Assembly: GCF_041397485.1 (NCBI RefSeq) | Contig: NZ_JAWKWO010000001.1 | Span: 62,001 to 126,000 of the forward strand | Direction: 5' to 3' | Origin: Zhengella sp020637775 | GTDB taxonomy: Bacteria; Pseudomonadota; Alphaproteobacteria; Rhizobiales; Rhizobiaceae | Length of the DNA: 64,000 bases | The notes under the pieces: model-generated | Told to the model about the DNA's origin: nothing | The model's database searches: none | The model's input: only the letters and a program-made list of their open reading frames with translations | Shown here: positions 46,254-54,521 of the stretch, one piece after another | How the letters are laid out: every line of letters begins with the position of its first letter | How positions within the stretch are numbered: the stretch's first letter is position 1 | Translations under genes and position numbers: made by a program

Positions 46254-47018
46254 TCAGATCGACCGGTAGGCGTCCGCGATGCCGAGGAAATCGGACGACT
46301 TCAGGCTGGCACCGCCGACAAGGGCACCATCCACATTGGCGACTGCCAGCAATTCGCGCGCATTGGCGGGCTTCACCGAACCGCCATACAGGATGCGCAT
46401 CGCCGCCGCACCGTCACCGAGGAGAACGCGGAGACGTTCGCGAATATGGGCGTGGGCGTCTTCCACATCCTGTACCGTGGGCGTCAGGCCGGTGCCGATC
46501 GCCCAGACCGGTTCGTAGGCAATGACGGTGTTGGCCGCCGTCGCGGCAGCAGGTACCGATCCCTCGATCTGGCGCGTCAGCACCGCGAGCGTCTCGCCGG
46601 ACCGTCGCTGCTCCTCGGTCTCGCCGATGCAGATGATCGCGGTCAGGCCGGCGCGCCAGGCGGCAAGTGCCTTGGCGGCGACAAGCTGGTCGCTTTCGCC
46701 ATGGTCCGTGCGCCGCTCGGAATGGCCGACAATCACGAAGCTGCCGCCGGCATCCCTGACCATTTCCGCCGAGATGTCGCCGGTATGGGCACCCGATGCC
46801 CTGGGGTGGCAATCCTCTGCCCCGGCCCTCACGGAGGAGGAGGAAAGGCATGCGGCGGCGCGCGAAAGCAGGGTGGCCGGAACGCAGAGCAGGCCGTCGC
46901 ATTCGGAATCCAGCGACGACGCGAACCCCGCCGCTATCGCTGAAATCTCGGGCAGGTCGCCGCTGGTGCCATTCATTTTCCAGTTGCCCGCAACGAGCGG
47001 CTTGATCCCCGGGGTCAT
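46254..47018 (-). CDS. tpiA: Triose-phosphate isomerase TpiA
   Basis: 254 residues from ATG 47018; the frame is open further upstream but MTPGIKPLVAGNWKMNG is the family N-terminus. Substrate Lys is in GNWKMNG, catalytic His in VIVGHSERR, catalytic Glu in AYEPVWAIGTG, and the phosphate loop is in ILYGGSVKP and GALVGGASL. It interconverts DHAP and glyceraldehyde-3-phosphate and is divergent from ppiD. Confidence 0.97.
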   Translation of the reverse strand: MTPGIKPLVAGNWKMNGTSGDLPEISAIAAGFASSLDSECDGLLCVPATLLSRAAACLSSSSVRAGAEDCHPRASGAHTGDISAEMVRDAGGSFVIVGHSERRTDHGESDQLVAAKALAAWRAGLTAIICIGETEEQRRSGETLAVLTRQIEGSVPAAATAANTVIAYEPVWAIGTGLTPTVQDVEDAHAHIRERLRVLLGDGAAAMRILYGGSVKPANARELLAVANVDGALVGGASLKSSDFLGIADAYRSI

Positions 47019-47166
47019 GGTTCCGATATCCTCCTCATCATGCGGCCAGGGGCGCCGGAATTCCGGCAACAGCCGCATTCGCCCTATACAGCGCCCTTGA
47101 TCAGGGCTATCAGCCTCACCTAAAACCAATGCGCGCGAACCGCAACCAAGGAATACGGACCAGGAC

Positions 47167-49056
47167 ATGCTCGACTCCCTTCGCAACGCCGCCGGCACAT
47201 GGGTCGCAAAGGCTCTGCTCGTGCTTCTCGTGCTCAGCTTCGCGGTCTGGGGCATTTCCGGGCAGATCACCAATGGATTCAACTCCAATGCCGTCGTCCA
47301 GGCCGGAGACACAGAGGTTTCGGTAACCGAATACCGCCTGGCCTATGATCGGGAGTTGCGGCTGCTTTCGCAGCGTTTCGGCCAGCGGATCACCCGCGAG
47401 CAGGCGCAGGCGCTGGGGCTGGACCAGCAGGTGCTGTCGCAATTGGTCGCGGGCGCCGTGCTCGACGAACAGGCGCGCGAAATGGACCTGGGCCTGTCGA
47501 AGGACCGCCTTGCCGCCCTGACGGGCGAAGACCCGGCTTTCAGGGGGCCGGACGGCCGATTCGACCGCCGCGCCTTCGATTATGTGCTGCGTGAAGTGGG
47601 CATGCGGCCGGAGGACTACCTTCGCAACCGCCAGCAGGTGGCCGTGCGCCAGCAGATCGTGGAAGCCGTGTCCGACGGACTGAGCGTGCCCGACACCTTC
47701 CTCAAGGCGGCCGCGCTCTATCGCGGCGAGGACCGGACGGTGGAGTTCATCAAGCTTCCGGGCCGTCTTGTAGAGCCGATCGAACCGCCGGACGATACCG
47801 CGCTGCAAGCCTATTTCGAAGACAACAAGGCCGATTGGCGGGCGCCGGAATATCGCAAGATCAACCTTGTCGTTCTGGAACCCGAGTCGATCGCCGATCC
47901 GGATGCCATCTCCGACGAACAGGTCCGGGCCGATTACGAAGCGCGCAAGGAGCGGTATACATCCGCCGAAACCCGGCTGATCGACCAGCTTGTCTTCAAG
48001 AGCCGGGACGAGGCGGAGGCCGCGCGCAAGCGCATCACCGGTGGCGCCACCTTCGACGAGGTGGCCGCTTCGGAAGGCAAGACGCCGGAGGACACCAGTC
48101 TTGGAACGGTGGAGCGCTCGGCCATACCCGACGCGACCATCGCCGAGGCCGCGTTTTCCCTTGGCCAGAACCAGGTTTCCGACGTCATCGACGGCGCCTT
48201 CGGCCCTGTCCTGCTCCGGGTGCGGGAAATCAATCCGTCCGAGACAAGGCCGCTGGATGCGGTTGCCGGTGAAATCCGCCGGGAACTGGCCCTGGCCGAG
48301 GCCGATCGTATCCTGCTCGATGTCCACGATTCCTACGAGGATGCCCGCGCCGGCGGTTCCACGATGGCGGAGGCCGCGCGCCAGCTCGGTCTGCCGATGA
48401 CCACTGTCGATGCCGTCGACCGCGCCGGGCTCGGCCCTGATGGCCAGCAGGTTCCGGGCATTCCGGAACAGGCCGAACTGCTTGCCGCGGCCTTCGAGAC
48501 GGAAGCGGGCGTGGAAAACCCGCCGCTCAACCATGGCCGCTCCGGATTCGTCTGGTACGAGGTCGAAGGCGTGACTCCAGCGCGCGACCGCACGCTCGAT
48601 GAAGTGCGTGACGCCGTGGTGGCTGCCTGGACAACGCGGGAACGCACCGACCGGCTGGCGCAGAAGGCCGGCGAACTGGAGAAGCGGCTGGAATCCGGCA
48701 CCACGCTGGATGAAATTGCCCGGGAACTGGAACTCGAAAAGCAGGTCAAGCGCGGTCTGAAGCGTGGTGCCGACGATGCCGATATCGGCAAGGCCGGGGT
48801 CAACGCCGCGTTCTCGGTGAAGCAGGGTGAGACCGGGCTTGTGCCAGGGCCCTCGGGCCAGGAGCAGATCCTGTTCCGGGTGACAGAGGTTTTCGAGCCG
48901 GCAGGCGCCTCAGCGCAGTCGATTCCGGAGGCAGAGCGTCGGCAGTTGACCGGTGCGTTCTCGGACGATCTCCTGGAGCAACTCGTGGCCGATCTTCGCG
49001 ACAAATACGCCGTGACGATGGACCGCAACGCCATTGGCCGGGCGCTTTCCTTCTGA
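47167..49056 (+). CDS. ppiD: Membrane-anchored peptidyl-prolyl isomerase PpiD/SurA type
   Basis: 629 residues. A short cytoplasmic leader precedes one membrane segment (AKALLVLLVLSFAVWGISG); the remainder is periplasmic. A SurA_N-like chaperone region (about residues 38-200) includes QRFGQRITREQAQALGLDQQ and FDRRAFDYVLREVGM. A parvulin-like region follows (ARKRITGGATFDEVAASEG; DTSLGTVERSAIPDATIAEAAFSLGQNQVSDVIDGAFGPVLLRV). It helps fold newly translocated proteins at the Sec exit. It is upstream of trpD, the usual rhizobial order. Confidence 0.93.
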   Translation: MLDSLRNAAGTWVAKALLVLLVLSFAVWGISGQITNGFNSNAVVQAGDTEVSVTEYRLAYDRELRLLSQRFGQRITREQAQALGLDQQVLSQLVAGAVLDEQAREMDLGLSKDRLAALTGEDPAFRGPDGRFDRRAFDYVLREVGMRPEDYLRNRQQVAVRQQIVEAVSDGLSVPDTFLKAAALYRGEDRTVEFIKLPGRLVEPIEPPDDTALQAYFEDNKADWRAPEYRKINLVVLEPESIADPDAISDEQVRADYEARKERYTSAETRLIDQLVFKSRDEAEAARKRITGGATFDEVAASEGKTPEDTSLGTVERSAIPDATIAEAAFSLGQNQVSDVIDGAFGPVLLRVREINPSETRPLDAVAGEIRRELALAEADRILLDVHDSYEDARAGGSTMAEAARQLGLPMTTVDAVDRAGLGPDGQQVPGIPEQAELLAAAFETEAGVENPPLNHGRSGFVWYEVEGVTPARDRTLDEVRDAVVAAWTTRERTDRLAQKAGELEKRLESGTTLDEIARELELEKQVKRGLKRGADDADIGKAGVNAAFSVKQGETGLVPGPSGQEQILFRVTEVFEPAGASAQSIPEAERRQLTGAFSDDLLEQLVADLRDKYAVTMDRNAIGRALSF

Positions 49057-49095
49057 TCCGGCCAACCGGCGCAAACCCAATTCGCGGAGGGGGCG

Positions 49096-50118
49096 ATGAG
49101 TGAACTGAAGAGCGCGATTGCGAAGGTGGCGGACGGGACCCCGCTCAGCTTCGAGGAAGCACGCAATGCGTTTGACATCATGATGTCGGGCAATGCGACA
49201 CCCAGCCAGATGGGTGCCTTCCTGATGGCGCTGCGCGTGCGCGGCGAAACCGTGGACGAGATTTCCGGCGCGGTGTCGACCATGCGGGCGAAGATGATCC
49301 CGGTTGCCGCGCCAGAGGATGCCATCGACATCGTGGGCACCGGCGGGGATGCATCCGGCACATACAACGTGTCCACCTGTGCCGCCTTCATCGTGGCCGG
49401 CTGCGGTGTGCCTGTCGCCAAACACGGCAATCGCGCCCTTTCCTCCAAATCCGGCGCGGCGGACGCGCTTTCGGCTCTTGGCATCAACCTGGAACTCGCT
49501 CCCGACGCCATCGCCCGCTGCATCCGGGAGGCCGGGCTCGGCTTCATGTTCGCGCCGGCGCACCATTCGGCGATGCGGTTTGTCGGCCCGACCCGCGTGG
49601 AACTGGGAACACGGACGATCTTCAACCTGCTCGGGCCGCTTTCCAATCCGGCCGGTGTACGCAAGCAGCTTGTCGGCGTGTTCGCGCCGCAATGGCTGGA
49701 GCCGCTGGCCCATGTCCTCAAGGACCTGGGGTCAGAGCACGTCTGGCTGGTGCATGGCGACGGACTGGATGAAATGACCACCACCGGCACGACGCAGGTC
49801 GTGGAACTGAAGGACGGCACGATCCGCGGCTTCGAGCTGACGCCGGAAGAGGCCGGCCTGCCGCGCGCACGGCTTGAAGATCTGAAAGGCGGCGACGGTG
49901 CGCACAATGCACGGGCGCTGCGTGCTGTGCTTCAGGGTGAGAAGAACGCCTATCGCGACATAGCGCTGCTGAATGCCGGCGCTTCGCTGGTGGTGGCGGG
50001 CAAGGCCGATACGGTCGCCGAAGGCGTGGCCATGGCGGCCGACGCCATTGACGAAGGGCGCGCCTTCGCGGCGCTGGAGCGGCTGATCGCGGTCTCCAAC
50101 AGCGGAAAGGTCGCCTGA
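49096..50118 (+). CDS. trpD: Anthranilate phosphoribosyltransferase TrpD
   Basis: 340 residues. The PRPP-binding loop is DIVGTGGDASGTYNVSTCAAF. KHGNRALSSKSGAADALSALG and FMFAPAHHSAMRFVGPTRVELGTRTIFNLLGPLSNPA are highly diagnostic. It catalyses the second committed step of tryptophan synthesis. A GGAGGGGG ribosome site lies just before the ATG. It is followed after 3 bases by trpC. Confidence 0.98.
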   Translation: MSELKSAIAKVADGTPLSFEEARNAFDIMMSGNATPSQMGAFLMALRVRGETVDEISGAVSTMRAKMIPVAAPEDAIDIVGTGGDASGTYNVSTCAAFIVAGCGVPVAKHGNRALSSKSGAADALSALGINLELAPDAIARCIREAGLGFMFAPAHHSAMRFVGPTRVELGTRTIFNLLGPLSNPAGVRKQLVGVFAPQWLEPLAHVLKDLGSEHVWLVHGDGLDEMTTTGTTQVVELKDGTIRGFELTPEEAGLPRARLEDLKGGDGAHNARALRAVLQGEKNAYRDIALLNAGASLVVAGKADTVAEGVAMAADAIDEGRAFAALERLIAVSNSGKVA

Positions 50119-50121
50119 GCG

Positions 50122-50937
50122 ATGGCCGATATCCTCAAGAAGATCGAGGCCTACAAGCGTGACGAGATTGCCGCGGCGAAAGCAGCACTTCCGCTGGCCG
50201 AAGTGCGCGCCCGCGCTTTGGATGGCGATGCGCCGCGCGGCTTCCTGAGGGCGCTGGAAGACCGCAAGGCCGAAGGCCGGTTCGGACTGATCGCCGAAAT
50301 CAAGAAGGCCAGCCCCTCCAAGGGGCTGATCCGGGCCGATTTCGACCCGCCGGCGCTGGCGCGCGCCTATGAGACCGGCGGCGCGGCCTGTCTTTCGGTG
50401 CTGACGGATGGACCGAGCTTCCAGGGCGCACCGGAATTCCTGACGGCTGCGCGCCAGGCGGCCGGGCTGCCGGCCCTGCGCAAGGATTTCATGTTCGAGC
50501 CCTACCAGGTCTGGGAAGCCAGGGCCTGGGGCGCCGATTGCATCCTCATCATCATGGCGAGCCTCTCGGACGACGAAGCCCGTGCGCTGGAAGAATGCGC
50601 CTTCGAGGCCGGCATGGACGCGCTCATCGAGGTGCATGACGAGGCCGAGATGGAACGGGCTCTCATGCTGTCCTCACGCCTGCTGGGCGTCAACAACCGC
50701 AACCTGCGCACGTTCGACGTCAGCCTGGAAACGACCGAACGCCTTGCCGCCATGGCACCTGGCGACCGCCTTCTGGTTGGCGAGAGCGGCATTTTCACCC
50801 ATGCCGATTGCCAACGGCTTGCAGGCCACGGCGTGACTTCCTTCCTGGTCGGGGAAAGCCTGATGCGCCAGGATGACGTGACAGCCGCCACACGGACCCT
50901 GCTCGAAGGCGATGGCGCGCGGCTTGCGGCAGGCTGA
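50122..50937 (+). CDS. trpC: Indole-3-glycerol phosphate synthase TrpC
   Basis: 271 residues, a single TIM barrel not fused to TrpF. Conserved motifs are IAEIKKASPSKGLIRADFDP (catalytic Lys), ALRKDFMFEPYQV, LLGVNNRNLRTFDV, and VGESGIFT with SFLVGESLM at the phosphate site. It converts CdRP to indole-3-glycerol phosphate. It is 3 bases after trpD and 2 bases before moaC, so the trp and molybdopterin genes appear co-transcribed. Confidence 0.98.
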   Translation: MADILKKIEAYKRDEIAAAKAALPLAEVRARALDGDAPRGFLRALEDRKAEGRFGLIAEIKKASPSKGLIRADFDPPALARAYETGGAACLSVLTDGPSFQGAPEFLTAARQAAGLPALRKDFMFEPYQVWEARAWGADCILIIMASLSDDEARALEECAFEAGMDALIEVHDEAEMERALMLSSRLLGVNNRNLRTFDVSLETTERLAAMAPGDRLLVGESGIFTHADCQRLAGHGVTSFLVGESLMRQDDVTAATRTLLEGDGARLAAG

Positions 50938-50939
50938 CC

Positions 50940-51422
50940 ATGGCTGAGCATCTGACCCATATCGCGGAAAACGGCGAGGCCCACATGGTGGATGTCGGCG
51001 ACAAGGCCGCCACGAGCCGCACGGCCATTGCCGAGGGCGCGGTGCGCATGCGGGCCGAAACGCTGGCGATGATCCTTGCGGGCAATGCCAAGAAGGGCGA
51101 TGTCATCGCCACGGCGCGGATTGCGGGCATCATGGCCGCCAAGAAGACCCATGAGCTGGTTCCGCTCTGTCACCCGCTGCTGCTCACCAAGGTGACCGTG
51201 GACATCACGCCCGACGAAACCCTGCCCGGCCTGCGTGTGCGCGCACTGGCACGGGTGAACGGCCAGACCGGTGTGGAGATGGAAGCGCTGTCGGCCGTGT
51301 CCGTCACCTGCCTCACGATCTATGACATGGCCAAGGCCGTGGACCGGGGCATGGTGCTGACCGATATCCGCCTTGTCGAAAAGGAAGGCGGGAAATCCGG
51401 CCACTGGCGCGCAGAGGACTGA
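50940..51422 (+). CDS. moaC: Cyclic pyranopterin monophosphate synthase MoaC
   Basis: 160 residues. The family motifs are MVDVGDKAATSRTAIAEG, MAAKKTHELVPLCHPLLLTKV, TGVEMEALSAVSVTCLTIYDMAKAVDRGM, and the catalytic Lys pair in VEKEGGKSGHW. It performs the second half of the first step of molybdenum cofactor synthesis with MoaA, which is not in this window. It starts 2 bases after trpC. Confidence 0.98.
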   Translation: MAEHLTHIAENGEAHMVDVGDKAATSRTAIAEGAVRMRAETLAMILAGNAKKGDVIATARIAGIMAAKKTHELVPLCHPLLLTKVTVDITPDETLPGLRVRALARVNGQTGVEMEALSAVSVTCLTIYDMAKAVDRGMVLTDIRLVEKEGGKSGHWRAED

Positions 51423-51426
51423 AGAA

Positions 51427-52647
51427 ATGGCATTGCTTCCCGTTGACGAGGCGCTCTCCAGACTGCTGGACGATGCGGGCCTGCTGGGCGCGCAAGAGGT
51501 TCACATCGCGGATGCGGCAGGCCGCTTCCTGGCCAGCGACCTGGCGGCCCGGCGCACGCAACCTCCCTTCCCGGCCGCCGCCATGGATGGCTATGCCGTG
51601 CGGGCCGATGACATCGCCAACGTGCCTGCCGCGCTGACGGTGATCGGCGAATCGGCAGCGGGCCACCGCTTTTCGGGCAAGGTGGAGGGCGGAGAATGCG
51701 TGCGCATCTTCACCGGCGCGCCCGTCCCCTCCGGCGCCGATACCGTGATCATCCAGGAAAATGTCGGCGTGCTCGGCGACGGTCGCGTCCAGGTGAACGA
51801 AGGCGAGCCGAAAGGCCGCAATATCCGCGTCGAAGGGCTGGACTTTCGCCAGGGCAGCACCATCCTGAAGGCCGGCCGGCAACTCGATGCCGCGGCGCTG
51901 TCGCTCGCCGCCGCCGCCAATCACGACCGCCTCACGGTGGCACGCAAGCCACTCGTCGCCATTCTCGCCACCGGCGACGAACTGGTTCCGCCTGGCGCCC
52001 TGCCCGGCCCGGACCAGATCATCGCCTCCAATTCGTTCGGCGTTGCGGCACTGGCGACCGAATGCGGCGCCACCGTCATCGATCTGGGCATTGCCCGCGA
52101 CGATCACGGCATCATCGGCGCCGCTGTCGGGCGGGCTCGGGATGCAGGCGCCGATATCATCGTCACGCTGGGCGGCGCGTCCGTCGGCGATCATGATCTC
52201 GTCCAGTCGGTCCTTGCCGATGCCGGGATGGAACTCGACTTCTGGAAGATCGCGATGCGGCCGGGCAAGCCGCTCATGGTCGGGCGCTTTGGCGAAACGC
52301 GTGTGCTGGGCCTGCCGGGCAATCCCGTATCGAGCCTCGTCTGTGCCCATCTGTTCCTGAAGCCGCTCATCAAGGCGCTTTGCGGGGCACGCCATGTGCA
52401 TGACATCCGCACGGCCCGGCTGACCACGCCGATGAATGCAAATGGCGACCGCCAGGACCACGTGCGTGCGGTTTGCACAAGCGATGGCACGGGCGGCCTG
52501 CAGGTGACGCCTTTCAAGCGCCAGGATTCGTCCATGCTGTCCACGCTGGCCGAGGCCAATTGCCTGGTGATCCGGCCCGCGCACGCACCGGCCGTCAACG
52601 AAGGCGACAACGTGCCCTGCCTGATCCTGCGCAGCCTCGGCGACTGA
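51427..52647 (+). CDS. moeA: Molybdopterin molybdenumtransferase MoeA
   Basis: 406 residues from ATG 51427, preceded by GAAGAA and 4 bases after moaC. PPFPAAAMDGYAVRADD, FTGAPVPSGADTVIIQEN, ILATGDELV, and TLGGASVGDHDLV, with PGKPLMVGRFGETRVLGLPGNPVS, are MoeA/gephyrin signatures. It inserts molybdate into adenylated molybdopterin. It precedes lexA by about 110 bases, an order seen in many rhizobia. Confidence 0.97.
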   Translation: MALLPVDEALSRLLDDAGLLGAQEVHIADAAGRFLASDLAARRTQPPFPAAAMDGYAVRADDIANVPAALTVIGESAAGHRFSGKVEGGECVRIFTGAPVPSGADTVIIQENVGVLGDGRVQVNEGEPKGRNIRVEGLDFRQGSTILKAGRQLDAAALSLAAAANHDRLTVARKPLVAILATGDELVPPGALPGPDQIIASNSFGVAALATECGATVIDLGIARDDHGIIGAAVGRARDAGADIIVTLGGASVGDHDLVQSVLADAGMELDFWKIAMRPGKPLMVGRFGETRVLGLPGNPVSSLVCAHLFLKPLIKALCGARHVHDIRTARLTTPMNANGDRQDHVRAVCTSDGTGGLQVTPFKRQDSSMLSTLAEANCLVIRPAHAPAVNEGDNVPCLILRSLGD

Positions 52648-52697
52648 CCGACCCGCAGGCGTGCCGTGCGTGCGGCACCATTGCGATGCCACTTGCG

Positions 52698-52712
52698 GAA
52701 CAGGACGGGAAC
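52698..52712. promoter_or_regulatory. SOS (LexA) box GAAC-N7-GAAC upstream of lexA
   Basis: GAAC at 52698-52701 and GAAC at 52709-52712 with exactly seven bases between match the complement of the alphaproteobacterial LexA site GTTC-N7-GTTC. It lies 49 bases before the lexA start, consistent with autoregulation. A partial second site, GTTC-N7-GTAT, begins at 52723. Confidence 0.85.
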
Positions 52713-52760
52713 AGATATGTTTGTTCCGGTTTTGTATTGCGACTCGTCAGGAGGTGGCCC

Positions 52761-53465
52761 GTGCTCACCCGCAAACAGCATGAACTTCTGCTTTTCATTC
52801 ATGAGCGGCTGAAAGAAACCGGGATACCGCCTTCCTTCGACGAGATGAAGGATGCGCTGGAACTGGCGTCCAAGTCCGGCATTCACAGGCTGATCACGGC
52901 ACTTGAGGAACGCGGGTTCATTCGCCGCCTGCCAAACCGGGCACGGGCGCTGGAGGTGATCCGCATGCCCGAGGGGGTTGCGGGCGCACCTCAGGCGCGC
53001 AAGTTTTCACCCAGCGTGATCGAGGGCGGACGCGGGCAGCCAGGCGGCACGAAGGCGCCGCCGGCCGAGAAGGAATCCGGACAGTCCATTGCCATTCCGG
53101 TCATGGGGCGAATCGCCGCCGGCGTGCCGATCGATGCCATCCAGCATCAGACCCACACGATCGCCGTGCCGCCGGACATGCTGGGCGGTGGCGAGCATTA
53201 CGCGCTGGAGGTTCGCGGGGATTCGATGATCGAGGCCGGTATTTTCGACGGCGACACCGTGATCATCCGCGACGGCCAGACGGCCAATCCCGGCGACATC
53301 GTCGTCGCGCTGGTCGATGACGAGGAAGCGACGTTGAAGCGCTTCCGGCGCAAGGGGGCTTCCATTGCGCTGGAAGCGGCCAATCCGGCCTTCGAGACGC
53401 GCATTTTCCCGCCCCACCGCGTGAAGGTGCAAGGGCGTCTGGTCGGGCTGATCCGGCGGTATTGA
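52761..53465 (+). CDS. lexA: SOS repressor LexA (GTG start)
   Basis: 234 residues from GTG 52761. No suitable ATG exists, and a strong AGGAGGT at 52749-52755 sits 5 bases before the GTG. The N-terminal winged helix has LTRKQHELLLFIHERLKETG and GIHRLITALEERGFI. Autocleavage should occur at Ala-Gly in GRIAAGVPIDA. The catalytic Ser is in VRGDSMIEAGIFDGD and the catalytic Lys in EEATLKRF. The ~240-residue length with an extended linker is usual for alphaproteobacteria. LexA represses DNA-damage genes until RecA filaments stimulate self-cleavage. Confidence 0.97.
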   Translation: MLTRKQHELLLFIHERLKETGIPPSFDEMKDALELASKSGIHRLITALEERGFIRRLPNRARALEVIRMPEGVAGAPQARKFSPSVIEGGRGQPGGTKAPPAEKESGQSIAIPVMGRIAAGVPIDAIQHQTHTIAVPPDMLGGGEHYALEVRGDSMIEAGIFDGDTVIIRDGQTANPGDIVVALVDDEEATLKRFRRKGASIALEAANPAFETRIFPPHRVKVQGRLVGLIRRY

Positions 53466-53498
53466 AGCCTGAAACAGGATTTGGATCGATCGATCATG

Positions 53499-53536
53499 AA
53501 AAGGGGGCGCCGGACTGGCTCGGCGCCTTTTTTTTC
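53499..53536 (+). terminator. Rho-independent terminator after lexA
   Basis: GGCGCCG at 53506-53512 and CGGCGCC at 53521-53527 form a 7-bp GC stem with an 8-base loop (GACTGGCT), preceded by AAAAGGG and followed by eight T residues. It ends the trpD-lexA direction before the convergent FTR1 gene. Confidence 0.88.
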
Positions 53537-53580
53537 GTTCACTCCGTATCCCCGGCCTTCGTGGAGGCCGGCGCCGCCAT

Positions 53581-54402
53581 TCACTCAGCGGCAATACCGG
53601 CAGGCTGCTTGCGCCGGCGCGTCGATGCCAGGGCGGCGCCGATCACCGCGAGGATGACGATCGCGGCTTGCGGGACGATGGCTTCCCAGGTCGGGTTCAA
53701 CCCGGCATCGACGAGCGATGACGGCAAGTCCATCGGATCGTAGGCCAACAGTTGCAGTTCCTGCAGTTCCTGAACCGAACCGCCAACGAATTTCAGGCCC
53801 ATGACAAAGAGGAAGGCCGAGGTTGCCAGAAAGATGAAACGCAGGGGCAACCGCGCGGCGAAAGCATTGACCGCAAACCAGACAACGGCCAGCACGCCGG
53901 TGGCGGCAGCAATGCCGATCCAGAAGCCGACATGCCATCCACCACTCGCCGCAGCGCTCGCATGGAGAAACAGGATTGTTTCAGCGCCTTCGCGAAAGAC
54001 TGCGAGAAAGGCAATCAGGGCGAGCGACAATGTCGTTCCCGCGCTGACTGCGCGGTCTGCCACGGCACGCAAGGTCGCCTGCCATGCCTTCGGATCCTGC
54101 TTCAGAAAGAGCCAACCGGACATGTAGAACATCAGGCCGGCCGCAACCATCATGACAACTGCTTCAAGTCGGTCGTCATGGGCGCCACCGAGGAACACCT
54201 CGAAGGCAAGCGCGGCGGCCACGCTAGCAAGAACCGCCATGGCCACGCCGATATAGAGGTAACGCGTGCGCTCGCCCATGCCGGCGCGATGGAGGAACGC
54301 GGCAAGAGCCGATATGACCAGAAGGGCCTCAAGGCCCTCGCGAAAAAGGACAAGTCCGGACTCAAGAGCCGCCGACAGAATTGGCATCTCGTTTTCTCTC
54401 AT
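53581..54402 (-). CDS. FTR1-family iron permease (EfeU-like)
   Basis: 273 residues with about seven membrane helices; ATG 54402 or 54387 (MPILSAALES) may be the start. The two iron-binding REGxE motifs are visible: SGLVLFREGLEALLVISAL in helix 1 and AFLAVFREGAETILFLHA in helix 4. The family imports oxidised ferrous iron. No EfeO/EfeB partner or multicopper oxidase is adjacent. A perfect inverted repeat is about 60-80 bases upstream (54460-54484). Confidence 0.93.
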   Translation of the reverse strand: MRENEMPILSAALESGLVLFREGLEALLVISALAAFLHRAGMGERTRYLYIGVAMAVLASVAAALAFEVFLGGAHDDRLEAVVMMVAAGLMFYMSGWLFLKQDPKAWQATLRAVADRAVSAGTTLSLALIAFLAVFREGAETILFLHASAAASGGWHVGFWIGIAAATGVLAVVWFAVNAFAARLPLRFIFLATSAFLFVMGLKFVGGSVQELQELQLLAYDPMDLPSSLVDAGLNPTWEAIVPQAAIVILAVIGAALASTRRRKQPAGIAAE

Positions 54403-54459
54403 TGTTCAAGATCGTCCGCAGGAAGCCAGATGTGCCCGGCGGCCGCAAGCAGCCTTTGC

Positions 54460-54484
54460 CCAGTTTGTAACGTTTCCAAACTGG
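54460..54484. promoter_or_regulatory. Perfect 8-bp inverted repeat upstream of the FTR1 gene
   Basis: CCAGTTTG at 54460-54467 and CAAACTGG at 54477-54484 are exact complements around a 9-base AT-rich spacer. The site is between the comEC stop (54522) and the FTR1 start, both on the minus strand. It may be an operator for the iron permease or a T-less hairpin at the comEC 3' end. It does not match Fur, Irr or RirA consensus as I know them. Confidence 0.45.
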
Positions 54485-54521
54485 ATGCCTGCAGGTGGGA
54501 CGCTGGCGGCACGGCCAAGTG

